Of a stretch of 64,000 nt of DNA, positions 25,997-34,684 are shown piece after piece. Both the position numbers and the translations under genes were made by a program. The notes under the pieces are model-generated. The model had not been told where the DNA came from and ran no database searches. It saw only the letters and a list, made by a program, of their open reading frames with translations. Where the stretch lies: contig NZ_JAWMWH010000001.1 of NCBI RefSeq assembly GCF_037546185.1, positions 1,240,001-1,304,000 on the forward strand, in the 5' to 3' direction. How positions within the stretch are numbered: the first letter of the stretch is position 1; the number at the start of each line of letters is the position of its first letter. This stretch comes from Nicoliella lavandulae (GTDB taxonomy: Bacteria > Bacillota > Bacilli > Lactobacillales > Lactobacillaceae).

Positions 25997-26723
25997 TCTC
26001 ATCACCACCTAATTGGGTAATTTTAATTCGTGAATTAACTTCTCCCACTGCAATTTGATGTTGTTTGATCATTTCTAGAACCGCTAAAAAAGTAGTGATT
26101 AATGCTTCTAGGTTTGGTTGGTCTTTAAAGACAACCGTCAAATCTAACTGATTATCTACTTGTAGCTGCTCTAATAGCCACTCGGTTTGCGAAGCCACTG
26201 AATACTGCCACTCACTAATTTCAACAGCATCATTAGTTTCAAGTTCATTGTTATTAATCACCCGGTGAAACGCTTTCGTTAGTAACTGTAAGTCCAGCTT
26301 GTTTTCCGGTTCAATCAAGCCATTGGCATAGTTTGGAACGACTTCCGCTCTAGAATGTAGCTGAGAACGCCGTGCATATCGTTGCTTTAAGTCGTTTGCA
26401 TGCTGTTTATACACTTGGTATACAATCAATTGGTTCACTAATTCATCCCGCGGGTCTTCATCATCGGCATCTAATTCAGGTGGTGCTGGCAACAATAGCT
26501 TGGACTTAATGGCCATTAAATTGGACGCCATTACAAAATACTCACTCACTAGATCAATATTTAACGCTTTCATCTGGTCTAGATAATCAACATATTGCTT
26601 AGTAATCGATTCAATTTGAATATCATAAATATTCATCTTTGACTGCTTGATTAAATGTAACAGTAAAGCTAATGGGCCATCAAATTCATTTAAATGAATG
26701 GCGAATTCATCATTGGTTGGCAT
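25989..26723 (-). CDS. scpA: Segregation and condensation protein A
   Basis: A protein of about 244 residues, the kleisin of the SMC complex that organises and separates the chromosome. The N-terminal domain (FAIHLNEFDGPLALLLHLIKQSKMNIYDIQIESITKQY) and the C-terminal winged helix that binds the Smc head (FKDQPNLEALITTFLAVLEMIK) are both clear. The ATG at 26723 has GGGAG ten bases before it; an in-frame GTG eight codons upstream overlaps that site. It overlaps the RibT-like gene by 14 bases; tight coupling across ribT-scpA-scpB is likely. Confidence 0.95.
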   Translation of the reverse strand: MPTNDEFAIHLNEFDGPLALLLHLIKQSKMNIYDIQIESITKQYVDYLDQMKALNIDLVSEYFVMASNLMAIKSKLLLPAPPELDADDEDPRDELVNQLIVYQVYKQHANDLKQRYARRSQLHSRAEVVPNYANGLIEPENKLDLQLLTKAFHRVINNNELETNDAVEISEWQYSVASQTEWLLEQLQVDNQLDLTVVFKDQPNLEALITTFLAVLEMIKQHQIAVGEVNSRIKITQLGGDENE

Positions 26724-27075
26724 CTTTAGATTGCTCCCAAGCTTCACAAATTTTAGCGGTATCTAGCGACCCCACTAATTTTTTATTCAGATAAATATGA
26801 TCTAATTCATTTAGCATTTTAAAACAGTTAGGTAAATTGAATGCTTCAGGGACTAACACTAAGCGTCTTACTAAGACGTTTTGCTTCTTTTCTTCAACTC
26901 CTAATAAACCAGACCAATTGTCATATTGGTCCTTCCACAAGTAGAAATTTCGATCCTCACTATCAGAATACCAATCAATTTCTTCGTCTAACCGGTCCAT
27001 TTTATTCATGTTCGGAACTAACGATAGTAAATCATATACAATTTTACGATAATCACTTTTGTACTTTAATAACAT
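26710..27075 (-). CDS. ribT: RibT-like GNAT-fold protein
   Basis: A 121-residue protein resembling Bacillus RibT: the start LLKYKSDYRKIVYDLLSLVPN, then EDRNFYLWKD and GLLGVEEKKQNVLVRRLVLVPE line up with RibT from memory. RibT is a GNAT-family putative acetyltransferase found with riboflavin genes. The acetyl-CoA-binding R/Q-x-x-G-x-G/A loop is not evident here (EAFNLPNCFKML takes its place), so catalysis is doubtful. No riboflavin synthesis gene is nearby. It lies between xerD and scpA, a conserved position in Firmicutes. Confidence 0.75.
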   Translation of the reverse strand: MLLKYKSDYRKIVYDLLSLVPNMNKMDRLDEEIDWYSDSEDRNFYLWKDQYDNWSGLLGVEEKKQNVLVRRLVLVPEAFNLPNCFKMLNELDHIYLNKKLVGSLDTAKICEAWEQSKDANQ

Positions 27076-27100
27076 TTTAAACTAAATCCTCTTTACTAAA

Positions 27101-27991
27101 TTACTTTCTAGGGTGGTACTTATTGTAAACATCACTTAAGTGGCCATGGGAAATATGAGTATAAAATTGAGTGGTCGCAATGTCAGAGTGGCCTAGTAGT
27201 TCTTGGATAATTCTTAGATCAGCCCCATTTTCTAAAATATGCGTTGCAAATGAATGGCGCAAGGTGTGGGGCGTGACATTCTTCTTAATATCGGTTTGTT
27301 GAACGTATTGCTTGATTTTTTGCCAAATGCTTTGACGACTCAATCCACCACCCCGGGCATTCAAAAACAGATAATTTGAGTGCTGATTTCCTAATAATTG
27401 GGGGCGACTGCTCATTAAGTAACGTTGAATCCATTCAATTGCAACACTGCCGATGGGAATGATTCGTTCCTTATCGCCCTTACCGATGGTTTGAATCAAC
27501 CGCATTTCTAAATGCAGATCAGACAGTTGTAAATTGATCAATTCACTGACCCGCAATCCAGTTGCATACATTACTTCTAAAATCGTTCGATCTCGAATCC
27601 CAAACTTAGTTCTAGTGTCTGGCTGGGCTAGTAATTGGTGAATTTCTGCTTGGGTCAATACAGCTGGGAGATGATGTTCTGGTTTTGGCATGTCGATTTT
27701 TAGCATTGGGTTTTGATCTACATAGTGAAACTGCATCAAGTACTGATAAAATTCACGTAACGCCGAAATAAAGCGAATAACCGAACTCTTCGCCTTGCCC
27801 ATTTTTTGAAGGTGGGTTAGATAACCTAAGATATCAGTCTGAGTCACCTGTTGCCAATCAGTAATGCCAGTTGTCTTTAAATATTCAGTTAATTCAACAA
27901 TGTCTTGTTGATAGCTCTTAATACTATTATTAGCTAGACCACGTTCGATCAACATGTATCTAACGTATTGCTTTACCAACTGATCCATCAT
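27101..27991 (-). CDS. xerD: Tyrosine recombinase XerD
   Basis: A 296-residue recombinase, partner of XerC at dif. All catalytic residues are present: R147 (TGLR), K171, H242 and R245 (HTLRH), H268 (LLGH) and Y277 (FYTH). The N-terminal core-binding domain covers about residues 1-95. The identity as XerD follows from its place upstream of scpA/scpB. The ATG at 27991 is chosen, seven bases after GGAG; an in-frame TTG immediately before it is less likely. Confidence 0.95.
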   Translation of the reverse strand: MMDQLVKQYVRYMLIERGLANNSIKSYQQDIVELTEYLKTTGITDWQQVTQTDILGYLTHLQKMGKAKSSVIRFISALREFYQYLMQFHYVDQNPMLKIDMPKPEHHLPAVLTQAEIHQLLAQPDTRTKFGIRDRTILEVMYATGLRVSELINLQLSDLHLEMRLIQTIGKGDKERIIPIGSVAIEWIQRYLMSSRPQLLGNQHSNYLFLNARGGGLSRQSIWQKIKQYVQQTDIKKNVTPHTLRHSFATHILENGADLRIIQELLGHSDIATTQFYTHISHGHLSDVYNKYHPRK

Positions 27992-27995
27992 CAAC

Positions 27996-28880
27996 TTACT
28001 CCACTTCTTGGTCGCGTCCCTTTTCAGTTAAACTAAGGTATTGATCATCTTCGGTTACTAAACGTTGCTTTAGTAATGAACCTACCGCCCGTTTAAATTG
28101 GCCCTTACTAATTCCAAAGAACTTTTTAATCGCCTTTGGATCGCTTTTATCAGTATATGGTAAATGTCCATTTTCATCATGCTTTAAAACAGCAAAAATC
28201 ATGGCGGCATCCCCACTAATTGCTTCATATGCCCGGGGCTTTAACGATAGGTTCAATGAACCATCTGGATGAACCCCGATTACCCGGCCAGAGACATGTT
28301 GTCCTAAACGTGGTTCCACATCCCGTTCATTGGGGTGCACAAAACCTAATTGATAATCATCGGTTAGAACCTTAGTTCCTGCTAACTTATTGCGATAAAC
28401 AGTTGCCTTAACGTTTTTATTCATCATCTTATTATTAGCTGGTTTCGCAATTGCATTAAAGATTTCTTCATCCGCTAATTGACCCCAAATGCGCCCCTTT
28501 TTATCAATTTTAAGCGCAATTAATAAACGGTCACCAACACTAGGCCAAATTGACTTAATCGTTGGTAAATCATCTAATGAGACTGCAATGTCCTTATTAG
28601 GTAAACCAATGTCAACAAAAATCCCAAGATCATGTTTAAAACCAACGACCTTACCAAATGCATAACGATCAATTTGAGTCTTAGGCGCATTCCGCGTAAT
28701 TTGCATTTTATGATCTTCATTTTCGTACGTAAAGCCCTTAAAGTTACTTCCTAACTTAAGGGGCTTCTTAATTTCTTGTTTATCTAGTTGAAACGTTTCA
28801 CCTTCGATTTGAACGAAATAATATTTATCATTCTCATCAGTTACTTTTCCAGAAGCAATTCTGCCGATAATTTGATCCAT
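27996..28880 (-). CDS. cvfB: CvfB-family S1 RNA-binding protein
   Basis: A 294-residue cytoplasmic protein with S1-like OB folds (DRYAFGKVVGFKHDLGIFVDIGLPNKDIAVSLDDLP, then HVSGRVIGVHPDGSLNLSLKPR) and a C-terminal winged helix (KFFGISKGQFKRAVGSLLKQRLV). This layout is CvfB/YitL, a conserved Firmicute RNA-binding protein linked to virulence-factor expression in Staphylococcus. Its role here is unknown. The ATG at 28880 follows GAGG; the open frame extends 15 codons upstream without a better start. It precedes xerD. Confidence 0.9.
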   Translation of the reverse strand: MDQIIGRIASGKVTDENDKYYFVQIEGETFQLDKQEIKKPLKLGSNFKGFTYENEDHKMQITRNAPKTQIDRYAFGKVVGFKHDLGIFVDIGLPNKDIAVSLDDLPTIKSIWPSVGDRLLIALKIDKKGRIWGQLADEEIFNAIAKPANNKMMNKNVKATVYRNKLAGTKVLTDDYQLGFVHPNERDVEPRLGQHVSGRVIGVHPDGSLNLSLKPRAYEAISGDAAMIFAVLKHDENGHLPYTDKSDPKAIKKFFGISKGQFKRAVGSLLKQRLVTEDDQYLSLTEKGRDQEVE

Positions 28881-28985
28881 AATGAACCTCACTTCACTTT
28901 TAACTTTGTTTAACAGATTATACACTGATTGTTAATCCTTTTCACTCTAATTATAGCTGTTTTGCGACCAATTGGTCAAAAGCAA

Positions 28986-29018
28986 ACAAAAAGCCCGTTC
29001 CAAAACGGAACGAGCTTC
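28986..29018 (-). terminator. pyk terminator
   Basis: On the minus strand AGCTCGTTCCGTTTTGGAAC and GGGCTTTTTG form a strong GC-containing hairpin followed by T residues, 20 bases past the pyk stop. Confidence 0.85.
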
Positions 29019-29038
29019 TTATTGATATTAATCAATCA

Positions 29039-30796
29039 TTAAATTGAGCTTGATGCACCATGGTATACAATTCCACGACGAGCATCAACAGTGATTAATT
29101 CGCCATCTGAAATCTTTTCAGTAGCATTTCCAGCACCAACGATAACAGGAATTCCCATTGAAATACCTACTACAGCTGCGTGTGAAGTTAATCCACCGTT
29201 TTCAACAACGATTGCGCTAGCCTTGTTAATAGCTGGCATGTAGTCCTTGTTAGTGTTCTTAGCAACTAAAACACCACCATCAGTAGCCTTGTTGTTTGCT
29301 TCTTCAGCATTGTTAGCAACGAAAGCCTTACCAATAACAGTCTTGTCACCGACACCTTGACCTTGAGTTAACTTAGATCCAATTAATTGAACCTTCATTA
29401 AGTTAGTAGTACCACGGTCACCAACAGGAACTCCAGCAGTAATTAAGATTAAGTCGCCTTCCTTAGCTAGTCCAGTTTCAACAGCCTTGTTAGCAGCTAA
29501 ATCAAACATTGAATCAGTAGTTGATGGTTGTTCAACTACGATTGGGTGAACACCCCAGTTAACAGTTAAACCACGACGAGTACGGTCATCGAAAGTTAAT
29601 GCTAAAATGTTAGCGTCTGGGTGGTACTTGGAAATCATCCGAGCAGTGTAACCAGTAGAAGTGGTTGCAACAACCGTCTTGATTCCTAAGTCCTTAACCA
29701 TTTGAGCCACAGTGTGACCTAAGGCTTCAGTAACGTCACCGTTGTTAAATGCAGGACGCTTGCGACCGTATTCTGGGAATACGTTTTCAGCCTTAACGTT
29801 AATCTTAGACATTGCTTGAACAGACTTAACTGGGTAGTCACCATTAGCACTTTCACCAGAAAGCATAGTAGCATCAGTACCATCCCAAACGGCGTTAGCA
29901 ACATCAGAAACTTCCGCACGTGATGGACGTGGGTTTTCTTGCATGGAGTCTAACATTTGAGTAGCAGTGATAACTGGCTTACCCATTTCGTTACATCTTT
30001 CGATTAAGTGTTTTTGAACCAATGGAACGTTTTCAAATGGAATTTCAACAGCCATGTCACCACGAGCAATCATTAAACCATCAGAAACCTTCATGATATC
30101 TTCAAAGTTGTCGATACCTTCTTGTGATTCAATCTTAGGGAAGATTTGTACATCTTCCATGTTTTCTTCTTCAAGTAACTTACGGATGTCTAAAACATCT
30201 TCTGGCTTACGAACGAATGAAGCCGCGATGAAGTTGATACCGTGTTGACAACCAAAACGAATGTCACTAGTATCCTTATCAGTAATACCTGGTAAGTTGA
30301 TTGATACACCTGGTGCATCAACAGTCTTACGTGAACCCAATACAGCGTTGTTTTGGGCAGTAACAACTAATTCTTTGTTAGCAGCATCTTTTTCATCAAT
30401 AACAGCATCTAAGATACCATCATCAAATAAAACATGGCCACCTTCGTGAGTATCATCATATAAACCTGGGTAAGTAACGGCAATCTTTTCCTTAGTACCT
30501 TCTAGGGAATCATCCATAGAAATTCTGAATTGATCACCAGTATGGAAGTCAAGCTTGCCACCCTTTTGAATAGTGGTACGGATTTCAGCACCCTTAGTGT
30601 CAAGCATAATTCCCATTGTCTTTCCAGTTTGCTTTTCAGCTTCATGAACAGTGTTCATACGACCTAAATGTTCTTCGTGGTCACCATGTGAAAAGTTAAA
30701 ACGGAAAACGTTAGCTCCAGCCTTCATTAACTTAATGATAGTATCAAGATCACTACTAGCAGGACCTAATGTACTTACGATTTTAGTTTTCTTCAT
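29039..30796 (-). CDS. pyk: Pyruvate kinase
   Basis: A 585-residue enzyme that makes pyruvate and ATP from PEP and ADP. The barrel contains KTKIVSTLGPAS at the start, FNFSHGDHEEH, MIARGDMAVEI and the KPVITATQMLDSM motif. The last 110 residues are the extra PEP-utiliser-like domain seen in Bacillus and lactobacilli, with GGLTSHAAVVGISMGIPVIVG. The ATG follows GGAGAGAG, with a promoter about 85 bases upstream. pfkA, usually found just upstream, is absent. Confidence 0.97.
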   Translation of the reverse strand: MKKTKIVSTLGPASSDLDTIIKLMKAGANVFRFNFSHGDHEEHLGRMNTVHEAEKQTGKTMGIMLDTKGAEIRTTIQKGGKLDFHTGDQFRISMDDSLEGTKEKIAVTYPGLYDDTHEGGHVLFDDGILDAVIDEKDAANKELVVTAQNNAVLGSRKTVDAPGVSINLPGITDKDTSDIRFGCQHGINFIAASFVRKPEDVLDIRKLLEEENMEDVQIFPKIESQEGIDNFEDIMKVSDGLMIARGDMAVEIPFENVPLVQKHLIERCNEMGKPVITATQMLDSMQENPRPSRAEVSDVANAVWDGTDATMLSGESANGDYPVKSVQAMSKINVKAENVFPEYGRKRPAFNNGDVTEALGHTVAQMVKDLGIKTVVATTSTGYTARMISKYHPDANILALTFDDRTRRGLTVNWGVHPIVVEQPSTTDSMFDLAANKAVETGLAKEGDLILITAGVPVGDRGTTNLMKVQLIGSKLTQGQGVGDKTVIGKAFVANNAEEANNKATDGGVLVAKNTNKDYMPAINKASAIVVENGGLTSHAAVVGISMGIPVIVGAGNATEKISDGELITVDARRGIVYHGASSSI

Positions 30797-30885
30797 AAGT
30801 CAAACTCTCTCCTTTGATTTTGCGCAAATTAATTAATTAATCTAAAAACTAGTTAACTAATTTCCACATATTGGATTACACAAGT

Positions 30886-30914
30886 ATTGTATCACTTTTA
30901 ATTGGTTATGTCTG
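30886..30914 (-). promoter_or_regulatory. pyk promoter
   Basis: CAGACA (30909-30914) and TACAAT (30886-30891) on the minus strand, exactly 17 bases apart. This leaves a 5' leader of about 80 bases. Pyk therefore does not depend on read-through from dnaE. Confidence 0.65.
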
Positions 30915-30952
30915 CTTTTAAAACCGTTTTTGTTCGGCATTTTTTACTAAAC

Positions 30953-33900
30953 TTAACGTTTCTGAAAAACTACATTTTTAGCGCCGAGTAATTGCTTTAA
31001 TTTCGCTTCTACAACGGGTTGATTACTAATTCTAACGTTTGCACCTAACATCTGTTTGGATTTACGTTGAGCCCAATAAATTAGGATCGGACAGTTTCCC
31101 GGATGATCAACGATCAATTGCTTTAGTTGATTCAAACATTCCGAATGCTCATGGTCAGCATCCACTTTTAAAAAGCAAATTTCTGGATGTTGATCAGATT
31201 GCTGGTGCTTACGCATTCGTTGTTGAAAATTAGCTGCTGGTTCAATTTGATTTGCTACGATTTGTAATCCGTTCCGATTTTCAATCTTTCCATTAATCAA
31301 TAAGACCCGTTGTGCCTTTAGCATCGGTTGAACCTGCTTAAACACCTGGGGGAAAATAACGATATCTAATTCACCAATCGGGTCACTACCAGTTGCAAAC
31401 GCCATTGACTCACCCTTTTTCGTCCTAATCTCGCGAACATGATTAATAAATAACACTAAGTTAACTTTTTGATTAATCAATTGATTGACTTCATCGACGC
31501 GCTTAGCATTAACGGCTTGAATAACATCTAAATAATTTTCAGTCGGGTAATTAGATAGGTAGACTCCTAAATATTTCTGTTCATTCTCTAACAAGATTGG
31601 TAACGAAAATTCATCTTGAAACTTCATCTTTGGTTGCAAGGCTTTGAACAATTCCATTGAACTACCACTTAGGTTGATTGATTCTAAAAACTCTGGTAAG
31701 GATGCCATCAACTCCGCTCGTTTAAAACCAAAGCAATCAAGTGCTCCGGCATAGATTAATGGCTCAATGATGGATGTTTTTCTAAACTTAGCATCAATAC
31801 GATGCAATAAGGACTCAAAACTAGTAAAGGGACCGCCATCGGATCGAATCTGCAATAAGTCCGTAATAAAGTCACTGCGTAAGCCCCGAATTGCTGCTAA
31901 GCCAAAAACGATGGCGTTATTTTGTAAACTAAATTCACGTTGACTAACGTTAATGTCTGGGGGCATTATTTCAATTTGCCGACGCTTCGATTCTAATAAG
32001 AACGTCCGAGTTTTGGCTTTATTGCCTAATTCAGCATTAAAAATCGCAACGAAAAATTCACGTGGATAGTGAACCTTTAAATATGCCAATTGAAATGCCA
32101 TTTTACTATATGCGACCGCATGGGATTTATTAAATCCATAGTCAGCAAAGCGATCAATATAATCGAACGTAGTATTTGCTACTGATGCTGAAAAGCCGCG
32201 TTGCTTAGCACCCGCCAAGAACTTCGTGCGCATTGCATCCATTTTAGCCTGATCCTTTTTACTCATGGCCCGACGTAATACATCGGCTTGCCCAAAACTA
32301 AACCCTCCCATAACAGCAGCGACTTGCATTACTTGTTCTTGATAGACAATAATGCCATAGGTAGGGGCTAAGATAGGGGCTAGCGATTGATCAGGATAAT
32401 GGATTGCCTCTTGGCCATTCTTGCGTTTGACGAACGAACTAATATTTTGCATTGGCCCCGGTCGGTACAATGCGTCTACTACCGCCACTAAATTAAAGTT
32501 GTCAGGATGAACTTGTCGTAATACATTTTTTATTCCATCAGATTCAAATTGAAAAATTCCATTGGTATCACCATTTTGAAATAACACTAGTGTTTTGGGG
32601 TCGTTAACGTTAATTTGATGAACATCAAATTCTGGATTGCGATTAGCGCGGACTAGTTTAACGATGGCCGCTAATAACGATAAATTACGCAATCCCAAAA
32701 AATCAATTTTTAAAAGTCCTACCTCTTCAGCGTAATTCTTTGAATATTGGGTCATTAATAAATTATCTTTACCCAATTGTAATGGCGACATGTTAACTAA
32801 TGGCTCAGCACTTAAAATGACTCCGGCAGCATGGGTTGAAAAATGCCTTGGTAACCCCTCTAGTTTCAACGCCGTTTTAAACACTAACTGGTTCACTGCA
32901 TCTGTATTAACAATATTTTGCAAACCAGGTGACTGTTGATATGCCGCAGCTAATGTAATATGCAATTGATTGGGGATTGCCTTGCTCCATTGGTTCGCCT
33001 TTTCACTACTGACCCCAAACGCTCGATTAATATCACGTAGGACTTGTTTCGCCCCTAATGTATCGAAGGTAATAATTTGGGCGACCCGATCATGGCCATA
33101 TTTATCATGAACGTAGTTTAAAACATCATCCCGCCGATTATCTGGAATATCCAAATCAATATCTGGCATTTGAGCTCGTTCTGGATTTAAGAATCGTTCA
33201 AACAATAAGTCGTATGCAATTGGATCAACATCAGTGATCGATAATACGTATGCGACTAATGATCCAGCAGCCGACCCTCGACCAGGTCCAGTCATAATAT
33301 CTACTGAATGGGCGTAGTTAATAACATCCCACACAATTAAAAAGTAATCATCAAAGCCCATTTGACCAATAATTGATAATTCATGTGCTAATCGGTCTTG
33401 ATACTTTGCAACCATTTCATCTGGAATTTTATTTTCTGCTAACCGGCGCTTTAAACCGGATTGGCATAGTTGATTTAAATATTGTTTAGACGATTGATGA
33501 TGCGGTGTAGCAAAAGATGGCAACTGTGTTGGCTGCTTTTGGATTGTGACATTACACCGCTCAGCAATTTCATTCGTGGCATTTAACGCTGTATCCATAT
33601 GTTTTAGATGATACTCACGTTCCACCATTTCAACTGGCTTTAACCAGTTCCGGCCAGGCTTATTCTGCTCACTGACCGCTACCTTTGCACTAGGGTCATC
33701 AATTGATTTTAAGACCTGGGTGGCAAAATAATCATCAGAATCAATGTATTCAACTGGTTCAATGCCGATCGAACCAATCCCATGTTCAGCTGCTAGTTTA
33801 TACAATTGATCAATAATAACTTGATCTTGAGCTGGTGAAACTCCCACCTTAAGGTCAGCTGCTTTTACATACTTTAAAAGCGTTTTTAAAACTTGATTTG

Positions 33901-34321
33901 CAGCAGTTTGCTCATCCCGTTCCACTAATTGTAATAGTTCACCATTAGTTGGTAAAATAATCACCAAATCATTAAGATAATCAGTAATGGTGCCTAAATC
34001 CACAGGCTGCTCAGTCATCTTAGCCGTTGATAGGCGCATTAGATTTTGATAACCGGCTTGACTTTGGGCCAATAAAATTAAATCATGGTTTTGATTTGGG
34101 TTAACAATTCCAGGAATCGATAGGGTCGTGCCAATAATGGCGTGGATGCCGGCTTGCTTACATTGATTATAAAATTCAACTGCTCCGTACATCACATTTC
34201 GATCAGTTAGTGCTAATGATTGATAGCCGCGCTGTTTAGCGGTTTGAACTAGTTTGGTAATTGAAATCGTGCTTTGTAATAAGCTATAACTACTAACAAT
34301 TTGAAGTGGAACAAATCCCAT
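30953..34321 (-). CDS. dnaE: DNA polymerase III subunit alpha DnaE
   Basis: A protein of 1122 residues, the Firmicute DnaE polymerase that extends primers before handing over to PolC. An N-terminal PHP domain (LKVGVSPAQDQ region) precedes the polymerase core with GPGRGSAAGSLVAYVLSI and PDIDLDIPDNRRDDV, which hold catalytic aspartates. HhH and OB domains follow in the C-terminal third (AIRGLRSDFI, VNLVLFINHVREIRTKKGESMAFA). The ATG at 34321 has GAGAGG nine bases upstream; an earlier ATG abuts it. The 5' leader is very short. Confidence 0.96.
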   Translation of the reverse strand: MGFVPLQIVSSYSLLQSTISITKLVQTAKQRGYQSLALTDRNVMYGAVEFYNQCKQAGIHAIIGTTLSIPGIVNPNQNHDLILLAQSQAGYQNLMRLSTAKMTEQPVDLGTITDYLNDLVIILPTNGELLQLVERDEQTAANQVLKTLLKYVKAADLKVGVSPAQDQVIIDQLYKLAAEHGIGSIGIEPVEYIDSDDYFATQVLKSIDDPSAKVAVSEQNKPGRNWLKPVEMVEREYHLKHMDTALNATNEIAERCNVTIQKQPTQLPSFATPHHQSSKQYLNQLCQSGLKRRLAENKIPDEMVAKYQDRLAHELSIIGQMGFDDYFLIVWDVINYAHSVDIMTGPGRGSAAGSLVAYVLSITDVDPIAYDLLFERFLNPERAQMPDIDLDIPDNRRDDVLNYVHDKYGHDRVAQIITFDTLGAKQVLRDINRAFGVSSEKANQWSKAIPNQLHITLAAAYQQSPGLQNIVNTDAVNQLVFKTALKLEGLPRHFSTHAAGVILSAEPLVNMSPLQLGKDNLLMTQYSKNYAEEVGLLKIDFLGLRNLSLLAAIVKLVRANRNPEFDVHQINVNDPKTLVLFQNGDTNGIFQFESDGIKNVLRQVHPDNFNLVAVVDALYRPGPMQNISSFVKRKNGQEAIHYPDQSLAPILAPTYGIIVYQEQVMQVAAVMGGFSFGQADVLRRAMSKKDQAKMDAMRTKFLAGAKQRGFSASVANTTFDYIDRFADYGFNKSHAVAYSKMAFQLAYLKVHYPREFFVAIFNAELGNKAKTRTFLLESKRRQIEIMPPDINVSQREFSLQNNAIVFGLAAIRGLRSDFITDLLQIRSDGGPFTSFESLLHRIDAKFRKTSIIEPLIYAGALDCFGFKRAELMASLPEFLESINLSGSSMELFKALQPKMKFQDEFSLPILLENEQKYLGVYLSNYPTENYLDVIQAVNAKRVDEVNQLINQKVNLVLFINHVREIRTKKGESMAFATGSDPIGELDIVIFPQVFKQVQPMLKAQRVLLINGKIENRNGLQIVANQIEPAANFQQRMRKHQQSDQHPEICFLKVDADHEHSECLNQLKQLIVDHPGNCPILIYWAQRKSKQMLGANVRISNQPVVEAKLKQLLGAKNVVFQKR

Positions 34322-34345
34322 GGCAAACATCCTCTCTAATCAATT

Positions 34346-34374
34346 ATAATAATTGGGCTACCGTAAAATTTCAA
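34346..34374 (-). promoter_or_regulatory. dnaE promoter
   Basis: TTGAAA (34369-34374) and TATTAT (34346-34351), 17 bases apart on the minus strand. The start point would be only about 20 bases before the dnaE ATG. Confidence 0.55.
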
Positions 34375-34393
34375 CTGCCAACAAAGTTTTAAA

Positions 34394-34421
34394 TTGTTTT
34401 TTTGCTAATTTGTGATAGAAT
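34394..34421 (+). promoter_or_regulatory. Promoter of the DUF2929 gene
   Basis: TTGTTT (34394-34399) and an extended -10 TGATAGAAT (34413-34421), with a 16-base spacer. The start codon follows 25 bases later. Confidence 0.6.
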
Positions 34422-34445
34422 TCTAGTTAATGCGAGGTGGATAAT

Positions 34446-34631
34446 ATGCGTTTTATTATTGCAAATTTAACTGTTATTTTTTGGTCATTCATCTTTGGTG
34501 ATGTCCTAGGATACATTAATTCTGCTTTATCCGAGGCTAGCGTAAACTACCTTGGCGTAGGAATTGTTGCAGCAATCGTTGCAGTAATCGCTGTTAATGG
34601 AATCAACTTATTAGCAGATAAGCGAATTTAA
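34446..34631 (+). CDS. DUF2929 (YjzD-like) small membrane protein
   Basis: A 61-residue protein with two predicted membrane helices (MRFIIANLTVIFWSFIFGDVLGYI and NYLGVGIVAAIVAVIAVNGINLL) and a short positively charged tail ADKRI. It matches the YjzD/DUF2929 family of uncharacterised Firmicute membrane proteins. The ATG at 34446 follows GAGGTGG; the open frame extends three codons further without a site. It diverges from dnaE, an arrangement often kept in lactobacilli. Function unknown. Confidence 0.8.
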   Translation: MRFIIANLTVIFWSFIFGDVLGYINSALSEASVNYLGVGIVAAIVAVIAVNGINLLADKRI

Positions 34632-34640
34632 TTTAAACAT

Positions 34641-34681
34641 CAAAAAAGGCCGCTGACTTTTATTAAGTTAGCGGTCTTTTA
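34641..34681. terminator. Bidirectional terminator between DUF2929 and clpB
   Basis: Inverted repeat GGCCGCTGACTT and AAGTTAGCGGTC, with A-rich sequence on one side and a T run on the other, between convergent genes. Confidence 0.8.
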
Positions 34682-34684
34682 TTT

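Noticed and set aside
3925..27991. Three Xer/integrase-type genes in the window as evidence of a prophage or integrative element
   Set aside because: xerC and xerD are in their standard chromosomal contexts, and the third gene lies between housekeeping genes. No phage structural genes, att repeats or tRNA genes are near.
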